The notes below the pieces were generated by a model. It saw nothing but the letters and a program-made list of their open reading frames with translations, did not search any database and was not told the origin of the DNA. 64,000 bases of DNA, taken from positions 22,808 to 86,807 of the forward strand of contig CANIVU010000022.1 in NCBI GenBank assembly GCA_947470805.1. The letters run 5' to 3'. The DNA is from Acidobacteriota bacterium. GTDB lineage: Bacteria; Acidobacteriota; Terriglobia; Bryobacterales; Bryobacteraceae. Position numbers and translations under genes: made by a program. Shown here piece after piece: positions 29,746-39,457 of this stretch (position 1 is the stretch's first letter; each line of letters opens with the position of its first letter).

Positions 29746-32700
29746 ATGCGTTTCTATTTCCTCGCGCTCGTTTGCGCGCTGACTGCCGCTGCGCAGTCGT
29801 TTCACGGTAGCCTCCGGGGCCAGATCTTGGACCCCGGCGGCCACGCCGTTCCCATCGCCAAAGTCACGCTCATCGACGAAGGTACCTCCGTCCAACGCGC
29901 GACAATCACCTCCGACCAGGGCGAATTCACCTTCGCCTCCGTCACCCCGTCCACCTATCAAATCATCGCCGAAGCCCCCGGATTTAAACGCTCCGAACGG
30001 CGCAATATCACCGTCTCCACACAAGCCGCCGTCACCATCGATTTCAAACTCGAAATCGGCCAGGTCTCCGAACAGGTCAACGTCACCGAAGAGGTCCCCG
30101 CCCTCGAAACCGCCAACGCCTCCACCGGCCAGGTCATCGATCGCCAAAAACTGATCGACCTCCCCAACCTCGGCCGAAACCCCTTCATGCTCTCCAAGCT
30201 CGCCGAAAACGTCGTCCAGGTCGGCAACCCCAAATTCAACCGCATGCAGGACCAATCTGGCTCCTCCCAGATCTCCATCGCCGGCGGCCCCGTCCGCGGC
30301 AATAACTACACCCTCGACGGCATCTCCATCACCGACTCCACCAACCGCGCGGTAATCATTCCAAGCGTCGAAGCCGTCCAGGAAGTGAAGGTCCAAGCCA
30401 ACACCTACGACGCCGAAATGGGCCGCACCGGCGGCGGTACGTTCAACACCTTCCTCCGCTCCGGCACCAACCAGTTCCACGGCTCCGCCTTCGGCTACGT
30501 CCGTGAAACCGGCATGCTCGCCAACAACTTCTTCTCCAACCGCGCCGGCACGCCAATCATCGATCAGCCCTTCCGCAACTACGGCGGCTCCATCGGTGGC
30601 CCCGTCCGCATCCCCAAGGTCTACAACGGCACCAACAAAACCTTCTTCTGGATCACCGGCGAAGCCTACCGCCAAACCGAATCCGCCGGCACCCGCCTCT
30701 CCGTTCCCACAGCCGCCGAACGCCTCGGCGACTTCTCCCAAACCCAAGCCCGCACCGGCGGCCTCCAACTCGTCTACGATCCCCTAACCACCAAAGCCGA
30801 CGGCTCCCGCGCCCCCTTCGCCGGCAACGTCATCCCGCAAGGTCGCATCTCCACCCCCGGCCGCCGCATCGCGTCTTATTACCCGCTCCCCAACGCCGCC
30901 ACCCGCTTCTACGCGGACCTGAATTACGACGCCACCGTCGCCGCCTACAATCGTGCCGACCAGACCACCTGGAAAGCCGATCACCAGCTCCTTTCCTGGT
31001 GGCGCGCCTCAGCCTCCTACCTGCACTATGGAAGCCGCGAACCCGGGAACGCCTGGTGGGGGACCCTCGCGTCTCCCAACCAGGCCATCCTCTTCCGCAA
31101 AGTGGACGCCACGCAAGTCAACTCCACCCTCACCCCCACGCCAACCATGGTCATCGCCGTTCGCTACGGCTTCAACCGCTTCCCTAACTTCTCCGCGCCC
31201 ACCAGCCTCGGCTTCTCCCAAACCGAACTCGGCTTGCCATCCTCCCTCGCGGCGATAACCAAGTACACCGCCTTCCCCGCCATCACCATGTCTGACGTGG
31301 GTTCCTTCGGCGGCGGCACCACCAGCCAAAGCGTCCTGCACTCAAAAAGTTTCAACACCACCGTCAGCAAATTCATGGGCAAACACAGCCTGAAAACCGG
31401 CTTCGATTGGCGCAGCCTCAATAACGACGGTGCTCCCGGCGTCGGCCCCAGCTCCTTCGGCTTCACCGACGTCTTCACCCGCCAAACCCCCGCCCGCACC
31501 GTCGCCGGCACCGGCGCCGCCATGGCCGGCCTCCTCCTGGGCTATCCGAATTCCGGCTCCATGACCGTCGCCACGAACTTCTACAACTACGTCAAATACT
31601 ACGCCGGCTTCGTGCAAGACGACTGGCGCCTAAGCTCCAAACTAACCCTCAACATGGGCCTCCGCTACGAATACGAAACCGGCCCGGCCGACCGCAACAA
31701 CAACTTCATCACCGGCTTCGATGCCAAAGTCGCCAGCCCATTGCAGGCCACCGTCCCCGATCCCAAAATCGTCGGCGGCGTCCTCTTCGCCGGCGTCAAC
31801 GGCAACGGTATCCACGCCGGCAATCCCAACAAAAACAAGTTCTCCCCCCGCATCGGCTTCGCGTATTCGAAGGATTCCAAAACCGCCATCCGCGGCGGCT
31901 ACGGCATCTTCTGGGCCCCGCTCCCCTTCAGCTTCCAATCCACGATCGGCTACTCCAACGCCACGCCCATCGTCTCCAGCATCGATAACAACTTCACCCC
32001 CGCCGCCACGCTCGATAACCCGTATCCCAACGGCCTCATCCCGCCCGTCGGGAACGCCGGCGGCCTCGCCACCGGCATCGGTCAGGCGCTCACTCTCCCC
32101 GATGGCACGGCCCGCTCCGGCTACGTCCAGCAGTACTCGTTCGATATCCAGCGCCAGCTCCCGGGTTCGTTCGTCATCTCCGCCGGCTACGTCGGCTCGA
32201 AGAGTCTGCAACTCGCCCAGGACGGCCGCAACATCAACCAGCTCGCCCCCGAATTCTTGAGCCTCGGCGCCGCGCTGAATCAATCCGTCCCCAACCCCAT
32301 GTTCAACCGCGGCGGCGTGCTCAACGTAGCCGGAGCCACCATCTCCCGCTCCCAGCTCCTCCGCCCCTTCCCGCAGTTCACCGCGGTCACCCTAAACAAC
32401 AGTGACACCAACAAAGCCGTCTACCACTCGGTCTACCTCAAAGCCCAGCGCCGCTTCGCGCAAGGCATGACGGTCATCGCCACCTACACCCGTTCGCAAA
32501 ACATGGACCAGGCCTACGGCACCACCGGCAACACCTTCAGCGCCGCCCCCGCCGGCCCGCAAAACGCCTACAACCCGGACGGCGAATACAGCCTCTCCGC
32601 GGTCCATTCCCCCAACCGCCTCTCCCTAGCCGCCACCTACGAAATCCCATTTGCCAAGAGTTTCCCCAAATGGTCCCAATTCATCGCCGGCGGCTGGTCC

Positions 32701-33141
32701 CTCAACGCGGTATCGGTGATGCAGTCCGGTTACCCGCTGGCCATCACCCAGCCCAACGACAACAGCGTCATCGGCGCCACCTACATGCGCCCCAACGGCA
32801 CCGGCCAATCCGCAACCGTGGACAAACCCTTCGCCAACCGTCTCGACGGCTGGATCAACCCGGCGGCCTTCAGCCAGGCCCCGCAATTCACCTTCGGCAA
32901 CACGACGCGTCTGAACTCCCTCCGCGGCCCCGGCCAAATCAACTGGGACGTCTCGATGTTCAAGACCGTCAACATCACCGAACGCATCAAAGCCCAATTC
33001 CGTGCCGAAGCCCTGAACTTCACCAACACCCCGATGTTCAACGGCCCCAACACGACTTTCACCAATCCCCAGTTCGGCCTGATCAGCAGCCAGGCCAACT
33101 TCTCCCGCCTCATCCAACTAGGCATCCGCTTCTTCCTATAA
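29746..33141 (+). CDS. TonB-dependent receptor-like outer membrane protein
   Basis: Outer membrane beta-barrel of 1131 residues with the acidobacterial Oar-like architecture: signal peptide (1-17, ends AAAQS), carboxypeptidase-regulatory-like domain (about 20-105, FHGSLRGQILDPGGHAVPIAKV), plug domain (about 115-240, containing LDGISITDS and NTYDAEMGRTGGG), then a large barrel. The final residue group IRFFL is a hydrophobic/aromatic beta-signal. The ligand is unknown; such proteins probably import oligosaccharides, peptides or metal complexes. It has a GGAGA ribosome site before the ATG. A hairpin of the GGGGACA family follows its stop. Confidence 0.92.
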   Translation: MRFYFLALVCALTAAAQSFHGSLRGQILDPGGHAVPIAKVTLIDEGTSVQRATITSDQGEFTFASVTPSTYQIIAEAPGFKRSERRNITVSTQAAVTIDFKLEIGQVSEQVNVTEEVPALETANASTGQVIDRQKLIDLPNLGRNPFMLSKLAENVVQVGNPKFNRMQDQSGSSQISIAGGPVRGNNYTLDGISITDSTNRAVIIPSVEAVQEVKVQANTYDAEMGRTGGGTFNTFLRSGTNQFHGSAFGYVRETGMLANNFFSNRAGTPIIDQPFRNYGGSIGGPVRIPKVYNGTNKTFFWITGEAYRQTESAGTRLSVPTAAERLGDFSQTQARTGGLQLVYDPLTTKADGSRAPFAGNVIPQGRISTPGRRIASYYPLPNAATRFYADLNYDATVAAYNRADQTTWKADHQLLSWWRASASYLHYGSREPGNAWWGTLASPNQAILFRKVDATQVNSTLTPTPTMVIAVRYGFNRFPNFSAPTSLGFSQTELGLPSSLAAITKYTAFPAITMSDVGSFGGGTTSQSVLHSKSFNTTVSKFMGKHSLKTGFDWRSLNNDGAPGVGPSSFGFTDVFTRQTPARTVAGTGAAMAGLLLGYPNSGSMTVATNFYNYVKYYAGFVQDDWRLSSKLTLNMGLRYEYETGPADRNNNFITGFDAKVASPLQATVPDPKIVGGVLFAGVNGNGIHAGNPNKNKFSPRIGFAYSKDSKTAIRGGYGIFWAPLPFSFQSTIGYSNATPIVSSIDNNFTPAATLDNPYPNGLIPPVGNAGGLATGIGQALTLPDGTARSGYVQQYSFDIQRQLPGSFVISAGYVGSKSLQLAQDGRNINQLAPEFLSLGAALNQSVPNPMFNRGGVLNVAGATISRSQLLRPFPQFTAVTLNNSDTNKAVYHSVYLKAQRRFAQGMTVIATYTRSQNMDQAYGTTGNTFSAAPAGPQNAYNPDGEYSLSAVHSPNRLSLAATYEIPFAKSFPKWSQFIAGGWSLNAVSVMQSGYPLAITQPNDNSVIGATYMRPNGTGQSATVDKPFANRLDGWINPAAFSQAPQFTFGNTTRLNSLRGPGQINWDVSMFKTVNITERIKAQFRAEALNFTNTPMFNGPNTTFTNPQFGLISSQANFSRLIQLGIRFFL

Positions 33142-33157
33142 AATAAGCATCCCTTAT

Positions 33158-33183
33158 AAGGGGACAGCCACCCTTGTCCCCTT
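33158..33183. terminator. terminator-like hairpin after TonB receptor gene
   Basis: Perfect 9-base-pair stem AAGGGGACA/TGTCCCCTT (33158-33166 with 33175-33183), 8-base loop, followed by TTCTTCCATTTTT. It lies 16 bases past the stop of the receptor gene and contains the 13-base word GGGGACAGCCACC that also occurs (as its reverse complement) at 51676 and 53569. Confidence 0.65.
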
Positions 33184-33236
33184 TCTTCCATTTTTCATAG
33201 ATTGACGCCGCCCCGAAACCACTGCATATTTCCCAA

Positions 33237-34436
33237 ATGCAGTACCCCGCCATCCTCCTCCTAGCCCTCCAACTCCAATCCCAGCCCGCCGAAACCCTCC
33301 TCCACCAAGCCGCCGACGCTCTCCGCACCGCCACCACCCTCCACCTCGAATCCACGATCGAAACCGAACTAACCAGCGACCTCCACCGCTCCTGGTCCAA
33401 GTCCATCGAAGTCATCGCCAAATCCTCCCCCACCCGTCTCCGCTACGAAGTCATCGATGGCTCCGGCTCCCTCCTAATCGCCACCGACGGCAAAACTCTC
33501 TGGCGCGCCGCCCCCGACACCCGTGAATTCATCCGCGGCTCCGTCACCGGCCCCGTCCTCGAAACCAAAGGCGGCGGCCCCATCGCCGAAATGGCCATCC
33601 GCCGCGTCCCCCTCGCCCTCAACTTCCAAGCCTCCCGTTTAACCAACAACCTCAAACACGCCGAACAACTCCCCAACGAAACCGTCGAACTCGCCGGCCA
33701 CCCCGTCGAATGCCTCGTCGTCCGCGCCGACTACACCCCCCACGGCGCCGCCCCCGGCATCGACGCCTGGACCCAAACCTTCTGGCTCCACCCGCAAACC
33801 AAACTCGTCCTCAAATCCGAAACCCTCTCCCGTGGCCACCAATTCCCCAACCAGCCCCACGTACAAACTACCTCCCGCCGCCTCACCCGCTACACCGTCG
33901 CCAAAATCAACGAACCCCTCCCCGACACTCTCTTCCAATTCACCCCGCCCCCCAACTACCGCGAAGTCGATCGCCTCGAACGCGCCTACCCCCGCCCCGC
34001 CCTCGATCTCATCGGACAACCCGCCCCCGACCTCGGCCTCCCCCAACACAAAGGCAAAGTCATCGTCCTCGATTTCTGGGCCACCTGGTGCAAACCCTGC
34101 CGCACCCAAATGCCCGCCCTCGCCAAACTCCACGCAGAACTCAACCCACAAGACGCTGTCCTAATCGGAATCAACGACGACGAATCCGCCGAAAAGGCCA
34201 CCCAATACATGCAGGAAAACGGCTACACCTGGCCCATGCTCCACGACGGCAAGCTCGGCGCCCTCCGCAAGAAGTTCCGCGTCGATACCATCCCCACCCT
34301 CATCGTCATCGACAAAACCGGCAAAATCATCGCCTACGAAGTCGGCCACTCCGCCAGCGCCGAACAGGCCATCCGCGCCGCCATCACCCAAGCAACCCGC
34401 GCAACCGCTCCACATGCTCCCTTAACACCCCAATAG
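33237..34436 (+). CDS. LolA-like/DUF2092-like domain fused to TlpA redoxin
   Basis: Exported 399-residue two-domain protein. Residues 1-18 look like a short signal peptide. About 20-245 resemble the lipoprotein-carrier (LolA-like) or DUF2092 half-barrel (LRYEVIDGSGSLLIATDGKTLW, then GHPVECLVVRADY). From about 255 to the end is a TlpA/ResA-type thioredoxin domain with redox site WATWCKPCRTQMP and the cis-Pro in DTIPTLIVID. The redoxin likely handles disulfides in the periplasm; the fused domain may bind a lipid or a hydrophobic partner. Its 3' end overlaps the convergent gene at 34384 by 53 bases. Confidence 0.87.
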   Translation: MQYPAILLLALQLQSQPAETLLHQAADALRTATTLHLESTIETELTSDLHRSWSKSIEVIAKSSPTRLRYEVIDGSGSLLIATDGKTLWRAAPDTREFIRGSVTGPVLETKGGGPIAEMAIRRVPLALNFQASRLTNNLKHAEQLPNETVELAGHPVECLVVRADYTPHGAAPGIDAWTQTFWLHPQTKLVLKSETLSRGHQFPNQPHVQTTSRRLTRYTVAKINEPLPDTLFQFTPPPNYREVDRLERAYPRPALDLIGQPAPDLGLPQHKGKVIVLDFWATWCKPCRTQMPALAKLHAELNPQDAVLIGINDDESAEKATQYMQENGYTWPMLHDGKLGALRKKFRVDTIPTLIVIDKTGKIIAYEVGHSASAEQAIRAAITQATRATAPHAPLTPQ

Positions 34437-34983
34437 ACCGCTCCGCATTCTCCTCCGTCAACACATCCCAACCCAAATACGCCCCCCACAACGCCTCATA
34501 CGCCAAGCCCCCGAACTCATACCGCAACTGCCCCAAGGTCGACCCAAAATCAATCTTCAAATCCATCCCCTTACAAAGCTTCCGTAACAACGGCGCCTTA
34601 GCCGGCACCATCGCCTCAATATCCGGAATCAACTCCACACTCGCCCCCCGCCCAATCGATCGCTGAAACATCGCCCACGACTGCGGATCCCGCCGCATCA
34701 TCGCAATCATCTTCACGCTCGTATACCGGTACCCGCCCGCATACCGTGGCGTCTGCCGCGCCGCATGAAACGCCGCCACCGCCACGTTCTCCACCGCATA
34801 CCTCCCTATCCGCCCCGCCCCTACTTCGGCAAGCCCATCCAACAACGCCACCCGCCCCGCCGCATCCAAGTCTTCAAAATAATCGATCAACGCCACCGTC
34901 CCCGTACAAGGCGTCCGCCGCAGCAACGGAAACCCCGCCTCCGCCTCCGCTCCCAACTCTGCCCGCAAAATCGCAATCGTCAT
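34384..34983 (-). CDS. hypothetical protein (199 aa)
   Basis: I do not recognise this protein. It is 199 residues from the ATG at 34983, mixed alpha/beta in appearance, with no signal peptide or membrane span. Pieces such as ALIDYFEDLDAAGRVALLDGLAEVG and the basic, Met-rich YRYTSVKMIAMMRRDPQSWAMF suggest a helical cytoplasmic protein. Its last 53 bases overlap the end of the redoxin gene on the other strand. Third-position base use fits a real gene on the minus strand. Confidence 0.65.
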   Translation of the reverse strand: MTIAILRAELGAEAEAGFPLLRRTPCTGTVALIDYFEDLDAAGRVALLDGLAEVGAGRIGRYAVENVAVAAFHAARQTPRYAGGYRYTSVKMIAMMRRDPQSWAMFQRSIGRGASVELIPDIEAMVPAKAPLLRKLCKGMDLKIDFGSTLGQLRYEFGGLAYEALWGAYLGWDVLTEENAERSIGVLREHVERLRGLLG

Positions 34984-35057
34984 TTCCTGTCCATCGTCAC
35001 ACACTCTTCGCCGTCCAGTTATCGAACGTTAACCCGCCCGCCCTACCCTGAAAACTC

Positions 35058-38000
35058 ATGCGCATCGTTACGCTCCTGGCCCTCGCCTCCCTCGCCGTCT
35101 TCGCCCAAAGTACCGAACTCACCGGCCGCGTCACAGACCCCTCCGGCCAGCTCGTCCCCGGCGCCTCCATCCGCCTCACCCAGCAATCCACCCTCCTCGC
35201 CCTCGAAACCAAAAGTAACGATTCCGGCTACTACTTCTTCCCCCGCGTCCAGCCCGGCCTTTACCGCATCTCCGTTGCCAGCCAAGGCTTCAAAACCGTC
35301 GAACGCACCGGCATCACCATCGCCTCTGCCGACCGCCGCCGCGTCGATTTCCAACTTGAACTCGGCTCCGTTACCGACACCGTCAACGTCACCGCCGACG
35401 CCTCCCAACTCCAACTCGATTCCGCCGAAGTCTCCACCACCGTCTCCTCCCGCGAATACGCCAAGCTGCCGCAAATCCAGTACAATCGCATGCGCAGCCC
35501 CGCCAACTTTATCTACCTAAGCCCCGGCGTCCACGGCAACGTCGGCACCAACGGCCGTGAAACCGTCGCCGCCAGCAACAATATCCGCATCAACGGCAGC
35601 CGCTCCACCTCCAACGAACTCTACATGGACGGCATCCCCGGCCGTACCAACTTCAACGAAACCGCCCCGCCCGTCGACGCCATCAACGAATTCAAACTCC
35701 AGGCCAACCAGCTCTCCGCCGAATACGGCAACACCGGCTCCGCCGTCGTCACCTTCTCCATCAAGTCCGGCACCAACGGCTTCCACGGCCTGCTCTTCAA
35801 CATCTTCCGCAACGAAAAGCTCGATGCCCGCAGCTTCCTCTCCCCCACCCGCTCCACCCTCCGCCAAAACGAGTTCGGCGGCACCTTCGGCGGCCCCGTC
35901 CTCATCCCCAAAATCTACAACGGCAAAAACCGAACGTTCTTCTTCTTCTCCTACACCGGCTCCCGCAAACGCGGCCTCGATCAAACCCAGCGCCTCCGCG
36001 TCCCCACCGCCGCCGAACGTCAGGGTGACTACTCGGCCAACCCCCGCGTCGTCTACGACCCCGCCACCACCCTCTCCACCGGCGCCACCTTCACCCGCCA
36101 GCCCTTCCCCGGCAACCGCATCCCCACCGCCCGTTTCGATAGCGTCGCCTCTAAAATCACCGCCCTCCTCCCCGCCGCCAATCTCACCGGCGCCGGCCTG
36201 CTCAATTACCAGGACTACATCGGCGAACGCCTCCTCGATCCCGATGTCTACCTCGGCCGCTTCGACCACTCTTTCTCCACCGCCCACCGCGTCTTCGGCA
36301 CCTACAACTTCACCTTCATCCCCCGCCAGAACCAGACTGCCGCCATGGCCGACCCCTGGAACGATCGCACCCTCCAAAACATCACCTCCCACATGGTCCG
36401 CGTCAACCACGATTGGATCGTCTCCCCCAACGTCCTCAACTCCGCCACCTACGGCTTCAATCGCTTCCGCAACCCCTTCCAGGGCTACTACGCCAACCAG
36501 GGCTACGCCGCCAAATTCGGCATCAAAAACGTAGTCGGCGACGCCTTCCCCACCTTCACCTTCGGCGATAGCTACTCCCCCCTCGGCCGCAATTCGCTCT
36601 CTGATTCCACCGAATCCTCCATCGTCGCCAAGAACATCCTCAGTTGGACCCGCGGCAAACAGCTCCTCAAATTTGGCGTCGAGTTCCGCCAGTTCCGCGG
36701 CTGGTCTGTCGATCAATCCACCTCCGCCGGCAACTACACGTTCAGCAACCAGGGCACCGCCCTCCCCACCAGCCTCAACAACACCGGTGACTCCTTCGCC
36801 AGCTTCCTCCTCGGCCAAACCGGCACCGCCAGCTTAAGCCTCCCCTTCGAATCCGCCAACCGCAAGCCCTACTGGGGCTTCTTCCTCCAGGACGATTACC
36901 GCATCACCTCCCGCCTCACCCTTAACCTCGGCCTGCGCTATGAGTTCATGGGCGCCCCCGTCGAAACCAAGGATCAGTACAGCCTCGTCGATCTCTCCGT
37001 CCCCAATCCCACCGTCGGCAATCGCCCCGGCTCCTCCGTCTTCGCCAGCTCCTCCCGCCGCCGTCTCAATAGCGCGGACTATTCCGCCATCGGCCCCCGC
37101 TTCGGCTTCGCCTACAGCTTCGGCCGCAAAATGGTCGCCCGCGGCGGCTACGGCCTCTTCTATGGCGATAACGATCTCGCCCCCGTCACCAACGGCTTCC
37201 GCACCGTTGCCGGCTTCCAAACGCTGGACCAGGGAGTCACGCCCGCCTTCGTCCTCCAAAATGGTTTCCCCGGTACGTTCTCCGCCACTCCCACTCTCGC
37301 CCCGGGCCTCCTGAACGGCCAAAACGTCACCGCGCTCAGCAGCTCCGCCGCCCGCAACCCCCGCACCCAGAACTGGAGCATGAGCCTCCAGCGCGAACTC
37401 ACCGCCAACTGGACCGCCGAACTTAGCTACGTTGCCAATAAGGCCACCCGCCTCGCCTCCGCCGCCATGATCAATGACAACCAGGTCGACCCGCGCTATC
37501 TCTCCCTGGGCTCCGTCCTCACCCAGCAGGTCACCTCCGCCGCCGCCGTCGCCGCCGGTGTCACCCGCCCCTGGCCCACCTTCACCGGCACCGTCGCTCA
37601 GGCTCTCCGCCCCTACCCGCAGTACCTCACGGTCACCGAACAGTCCGCCAAGGCCGGCGCGTCATTCTTCCAAAGCTTCGTCGCCCGCATTCGCAAGCGC
37701 TACTCCTCCGGTGTCACCCTCGATACCCACTACTCGTACTCGAAACTCCTCGGCACCTCCGACACCACGCAGGATCACTTCAAACGCGGCGCCGAATGGA
37801 CGTATCTGAACTACGACATCCCCCATTCGCTCGTCCTCCAGTACACCTACGAAATCCCGGGCACCGCCCGCCTCCGCGCCCTCACCGGTGGCTGGAACAT
37901 CAACGGCATCCACCGCTATCAATCCGGCACGCCGCTCTTCGTAACGGCCAATAACACGCTCCCCATCTTCAACCGCACCCTCCGGCCCGATGCCGTCTCC

Positions 38001-38348
38001 GGCGCCAGCCGCACCAACGAAATCGAACTCGGCAACTTCCAGGCCAACTCCGATCGCCGCATCAACGCCGCCGCCTTCCGCGCCCCGGCCCCCTTCACCT
38101 TCGGCAACGCCGCCGCTTCCTACGGCGATCTCCGCAACTTCCGCGTCTTCACCGAGGACTTCTCCCTCGTCAAAAACACCCGCCTCGCCGAACGCGCTAA
38201 TCTCGAATTCACCGCCGCCTTCATCAACGCCTTCAACCGCCACCGCTTCACCGATTTCGTGGCCAATCTCAATACCCCCACCTTTGGCCAGGCCACCGGC
38301 TCCAGCCTCGGCCGCATCATCACCCTCGGCCTGAAGTTGAAGTTCTGA
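35058..38348 (+). CDS. TonB-dependent receptor-like outer membrane protein
   Basis: Second Oar-like outer membrane protein, 1096 residues. Signal peptide 1-16 (ending FAQST), carboxypeptidase-regulatory-like domain about 18-100 (TELTGRVTDPSGQLVPGAS), plug about 110-230 with LYMDGIPGRTNFNE and QLSAEYGNTGSA, and a barrel ending in LKLKF, the C-terminal aromatic needed for barrel assembly. It differs enough from the 29746 and 39458 proteins to suggest separate ligands. It stands alone with no obvious partner in the next genes. Confidence 0.92.
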   Translation: MRIVTLLALASLAVFAQSTELTGRVTDPSGQLVPGASIRLTQQSTLLALETKSNDSGYYFFPRVQPGLYRISVASQGFKTVERTGITIASADRRRVDFQLELGSVTDTVNVTADASQLQLDSAEVSTTVSSREYAKLPQIQYNRMRSPANFIYLSPGVHGNVGTNGRETVAASNNIRINGSRSTSNELYMDGIPGRTNFNETAPPVDAINEFKLQANQLSAEYGNTGSAVVTFSIKSGTNGFHGLLFNIFRNEKLDARSFLSPTRSTLRQNEFGGTFGGPVLIPKIYNGKNRTFFFFSYTGSRKRGLDQTQRLRVPTAAERQGDYSANPRVVYDPATTLSTGATFTRQPFPGNRIPTARFDSVASKITALLPAANLTGAGLLNYQDYIGERLLDPDVYLGRFDHSFSTAHRVFGTYNFTFIPRQNQTAAMADPWNDRTLQNITSHMVRVNHDWIVSPNVLNSATYGFNRFRNPFQGYYANQGYAAKFGIKNVVGDAFPTFTFGDSYSPLGRNSLSDSTESSIVAKNILSWTRGKQLLKFGVEFRQFRGWSVDQSTSAGNYTFSNQGTALPTSLNNTGDSFASFLLGQTGTASLSLPFESANRKPYWGFFLQDDYRITSRLTLNLGLRYEFMGAPVETKDQYSLVDLSVPNPTVGNRPGSSVFASSSRRRLNSADYSAIGPRFGFAYSFGRKMVARGGYGLFYGDNDLAPVTNGFRTVAGFQTLDQGVTPAFVLQNGFPGTFSATPTLAPGLLNGQNVTALSSSAARNPRTQNWSMSLQRELTANWTAELSYVANKATRLASAAMINDNQVDPRYLSLGSVLTQQVTSAAAVAAGVTRPWPTFTGTVAQALRPYPQYLTVTEQSAKAGASFFQSFVARIRKRYSSGVTLDTHYSYSKLLGTSDTTQDHFKRGAEWTYLNYDIPHSLVLQYTYEIPGTARLRALTGGWNINGIHRYQSGTPLFVTANNTLPIFNRTLRPDAVSGASRTNEIELGNFQANSDRRINAAAFRAPAPFTFGNAAASYGDLRNFRVFTEDFSLVKNTRLAERANLEFTAAFINAFNRHRFTDFVANLNTPTFGQATGSSLGRIITLGLKLKF

Positions 38349-38386
38349 AGTTGAAGCGGCTCACCGCGCCCAGCGATGTATCCCTC

Positions 38387-38656
38387 CTATTTCCAATTCA
38401 TAACGAACGCATGGGCCAGCTTCGACCGCGCCTTCGCGGAAAGCCACGGATACTCCTGTCCCACAATCGCATCAAACCGTCGTAACGATTCATCCACCCC
38501 CTGCGGCCTCGCCCCCACGTCCATCAGCGCATCATAAACAGCCATCACCCCAGCCAACACCTCCCCGTCCCCAATCGCCACCTTCTCCGCCGCTGAAAAG
38601 TAGATATTCCGCCACTCTTCAAAAACCCGATTGATCTCGTCGCGCAGTTCAACCAT
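38387..38656 (-). CDS. hypothetical small protein (89 aa)
   Basis: An 89-residue acidic, mainly helical protein (LRDEINRVFEEWRNIYFSAAEKV at its start, KARSKLAHAFVMNWK at its end). No signal peptide, membrane segment or motif that I recognise. It lies 38 bases beyond the stop of the TonB receptor gene on the opposite strand. Confidence 0.6.
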   Translation of the reverse strand: MVELRDEINRVFEEWRNIYFSAAEKVAIGDGEVLAGVMAVYDALMDVGARPQGVDESLRRFDAIVGQEYPWLSAKARSKLAHAFVMNWK

Positions 38657-38745
38657 CTGTTATCATCCCTCCTGGCGCAGAATACCACCCCAAAAGAAAT
38701 TTTGAAGCCACCGCGGAACCGCCGCGCATCAGGACACCATACCCT

Positions 38746-39288
38746 GTGCGAAACGAAATCTGTAACGAGGTAGCCGACATTCTCGAGTCCAGCAAGACCG
38801 AGCAGGGCGTCGACTTCCTCTCTCTGGTCGAGAAATCCGCTGTTCTTCTGGTATTCCTCCGCCACGCCGGGTGTACATTCTGCCGTGAGTCCCTCAGTGA
38901 CATCGCCCGCAACCGCGCCGAAATCGAACGGTCCGGCACCCGCATCGTCCTCGTCCACATGGGTGACCGCAAGGAGATGCGCGAACTCATCGACCGCTAC
39001 GGCCTCTCCACCGTCGATCGCATCTGCGATCTCGACCGCCGCCTCTACGCCTCCTTCGGCCTGAAAAACGGAAAACTCTGGCAACTCTTCGGCCCCAAAG
39101 CCTGGTGGCGAGTCCTCGTCGCCGGCTTCCTCTGCGGCCACGGTGTCTGGTTCCCCACCGAATCCATGCGCCAAATGCCCGGCGTCTTCTACATCGAGCA
39201 AGGCGAACTCACCAAGAGCTTCCGTCACCGCAGTATCGCCGACCGCCCCTCTTACCTGGAACTCGTCCAACCCGGCTCCAATAACTAA
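38746..39288 (+). CDS. peroxiredoxin-like (AhpC-TSA/SelL-related) redox protein
   Basis: A 180-residue thioredoxin-fold protein of the PRXL2/SelL-related peroxiredoxin-like group. The redox motif is C43-T-F-C46 in RHAGCTFCRESL, placed after the first beta-strand as expected. No signal peptide, so it is cytoplasmic. It probably acts in thiol-based peroxide or disulfide reactions. The start is GTG at 38746. Confidence 0.85.
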   Translation: MRNEICNEVADILESSKTEQGVDFLSLVEKSAVLLVFLRHAGCTFCRESLSDIARNRAEIERSGTRIVLVHMGDRKEMRELIDRYGLSTVDRICDLDRRLYASFGLKNGKLWQLFGPKAWWRVLVAGFLCGHGVWFPTESMRQMPGVFYIEQGELTKSFRHRSIADRPSYLELVQPGSNN

Positions 39289-39368
39289 CCGGTTGTAACT
39301 GGGGCAAAGTCCCGCCAACCCGAAGGTATCGCGGTCACCGGCAACACCGTAATCACCGCAAAAGCGGA

Positions 39369-39392
39369 AGGGCCGTCCACCTGGACAGCCCT
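39369..39392. terminator. candidate bidirectional terminator hairpin
   Basis: Near-perfect 11-base-pair stem (AGGGCCGTCCA with TGGACAGCCCT, one mismatch) and a 2-base spacer, between the convergent stops at 39288 and 39458. No strong T-run is present, so the call is tentative. Confidence 0.45.
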
Positions 39393-39457
39393 CCGCGAGC
39401 ACGACATCGAAAAGACCCGCACAACCACTCCGCGGACAGCCCCGCGGTTAGCGGCGG

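Noticed and set aside
29308..30768. Long minus-strand open frame opposite the TonB receptor gene
   Set aside because: It is a Gly/Asp/Glu-rich antisense mirror of C-biased codons in real genes and shows no domain; the plus-strand protein is clearly the gene.
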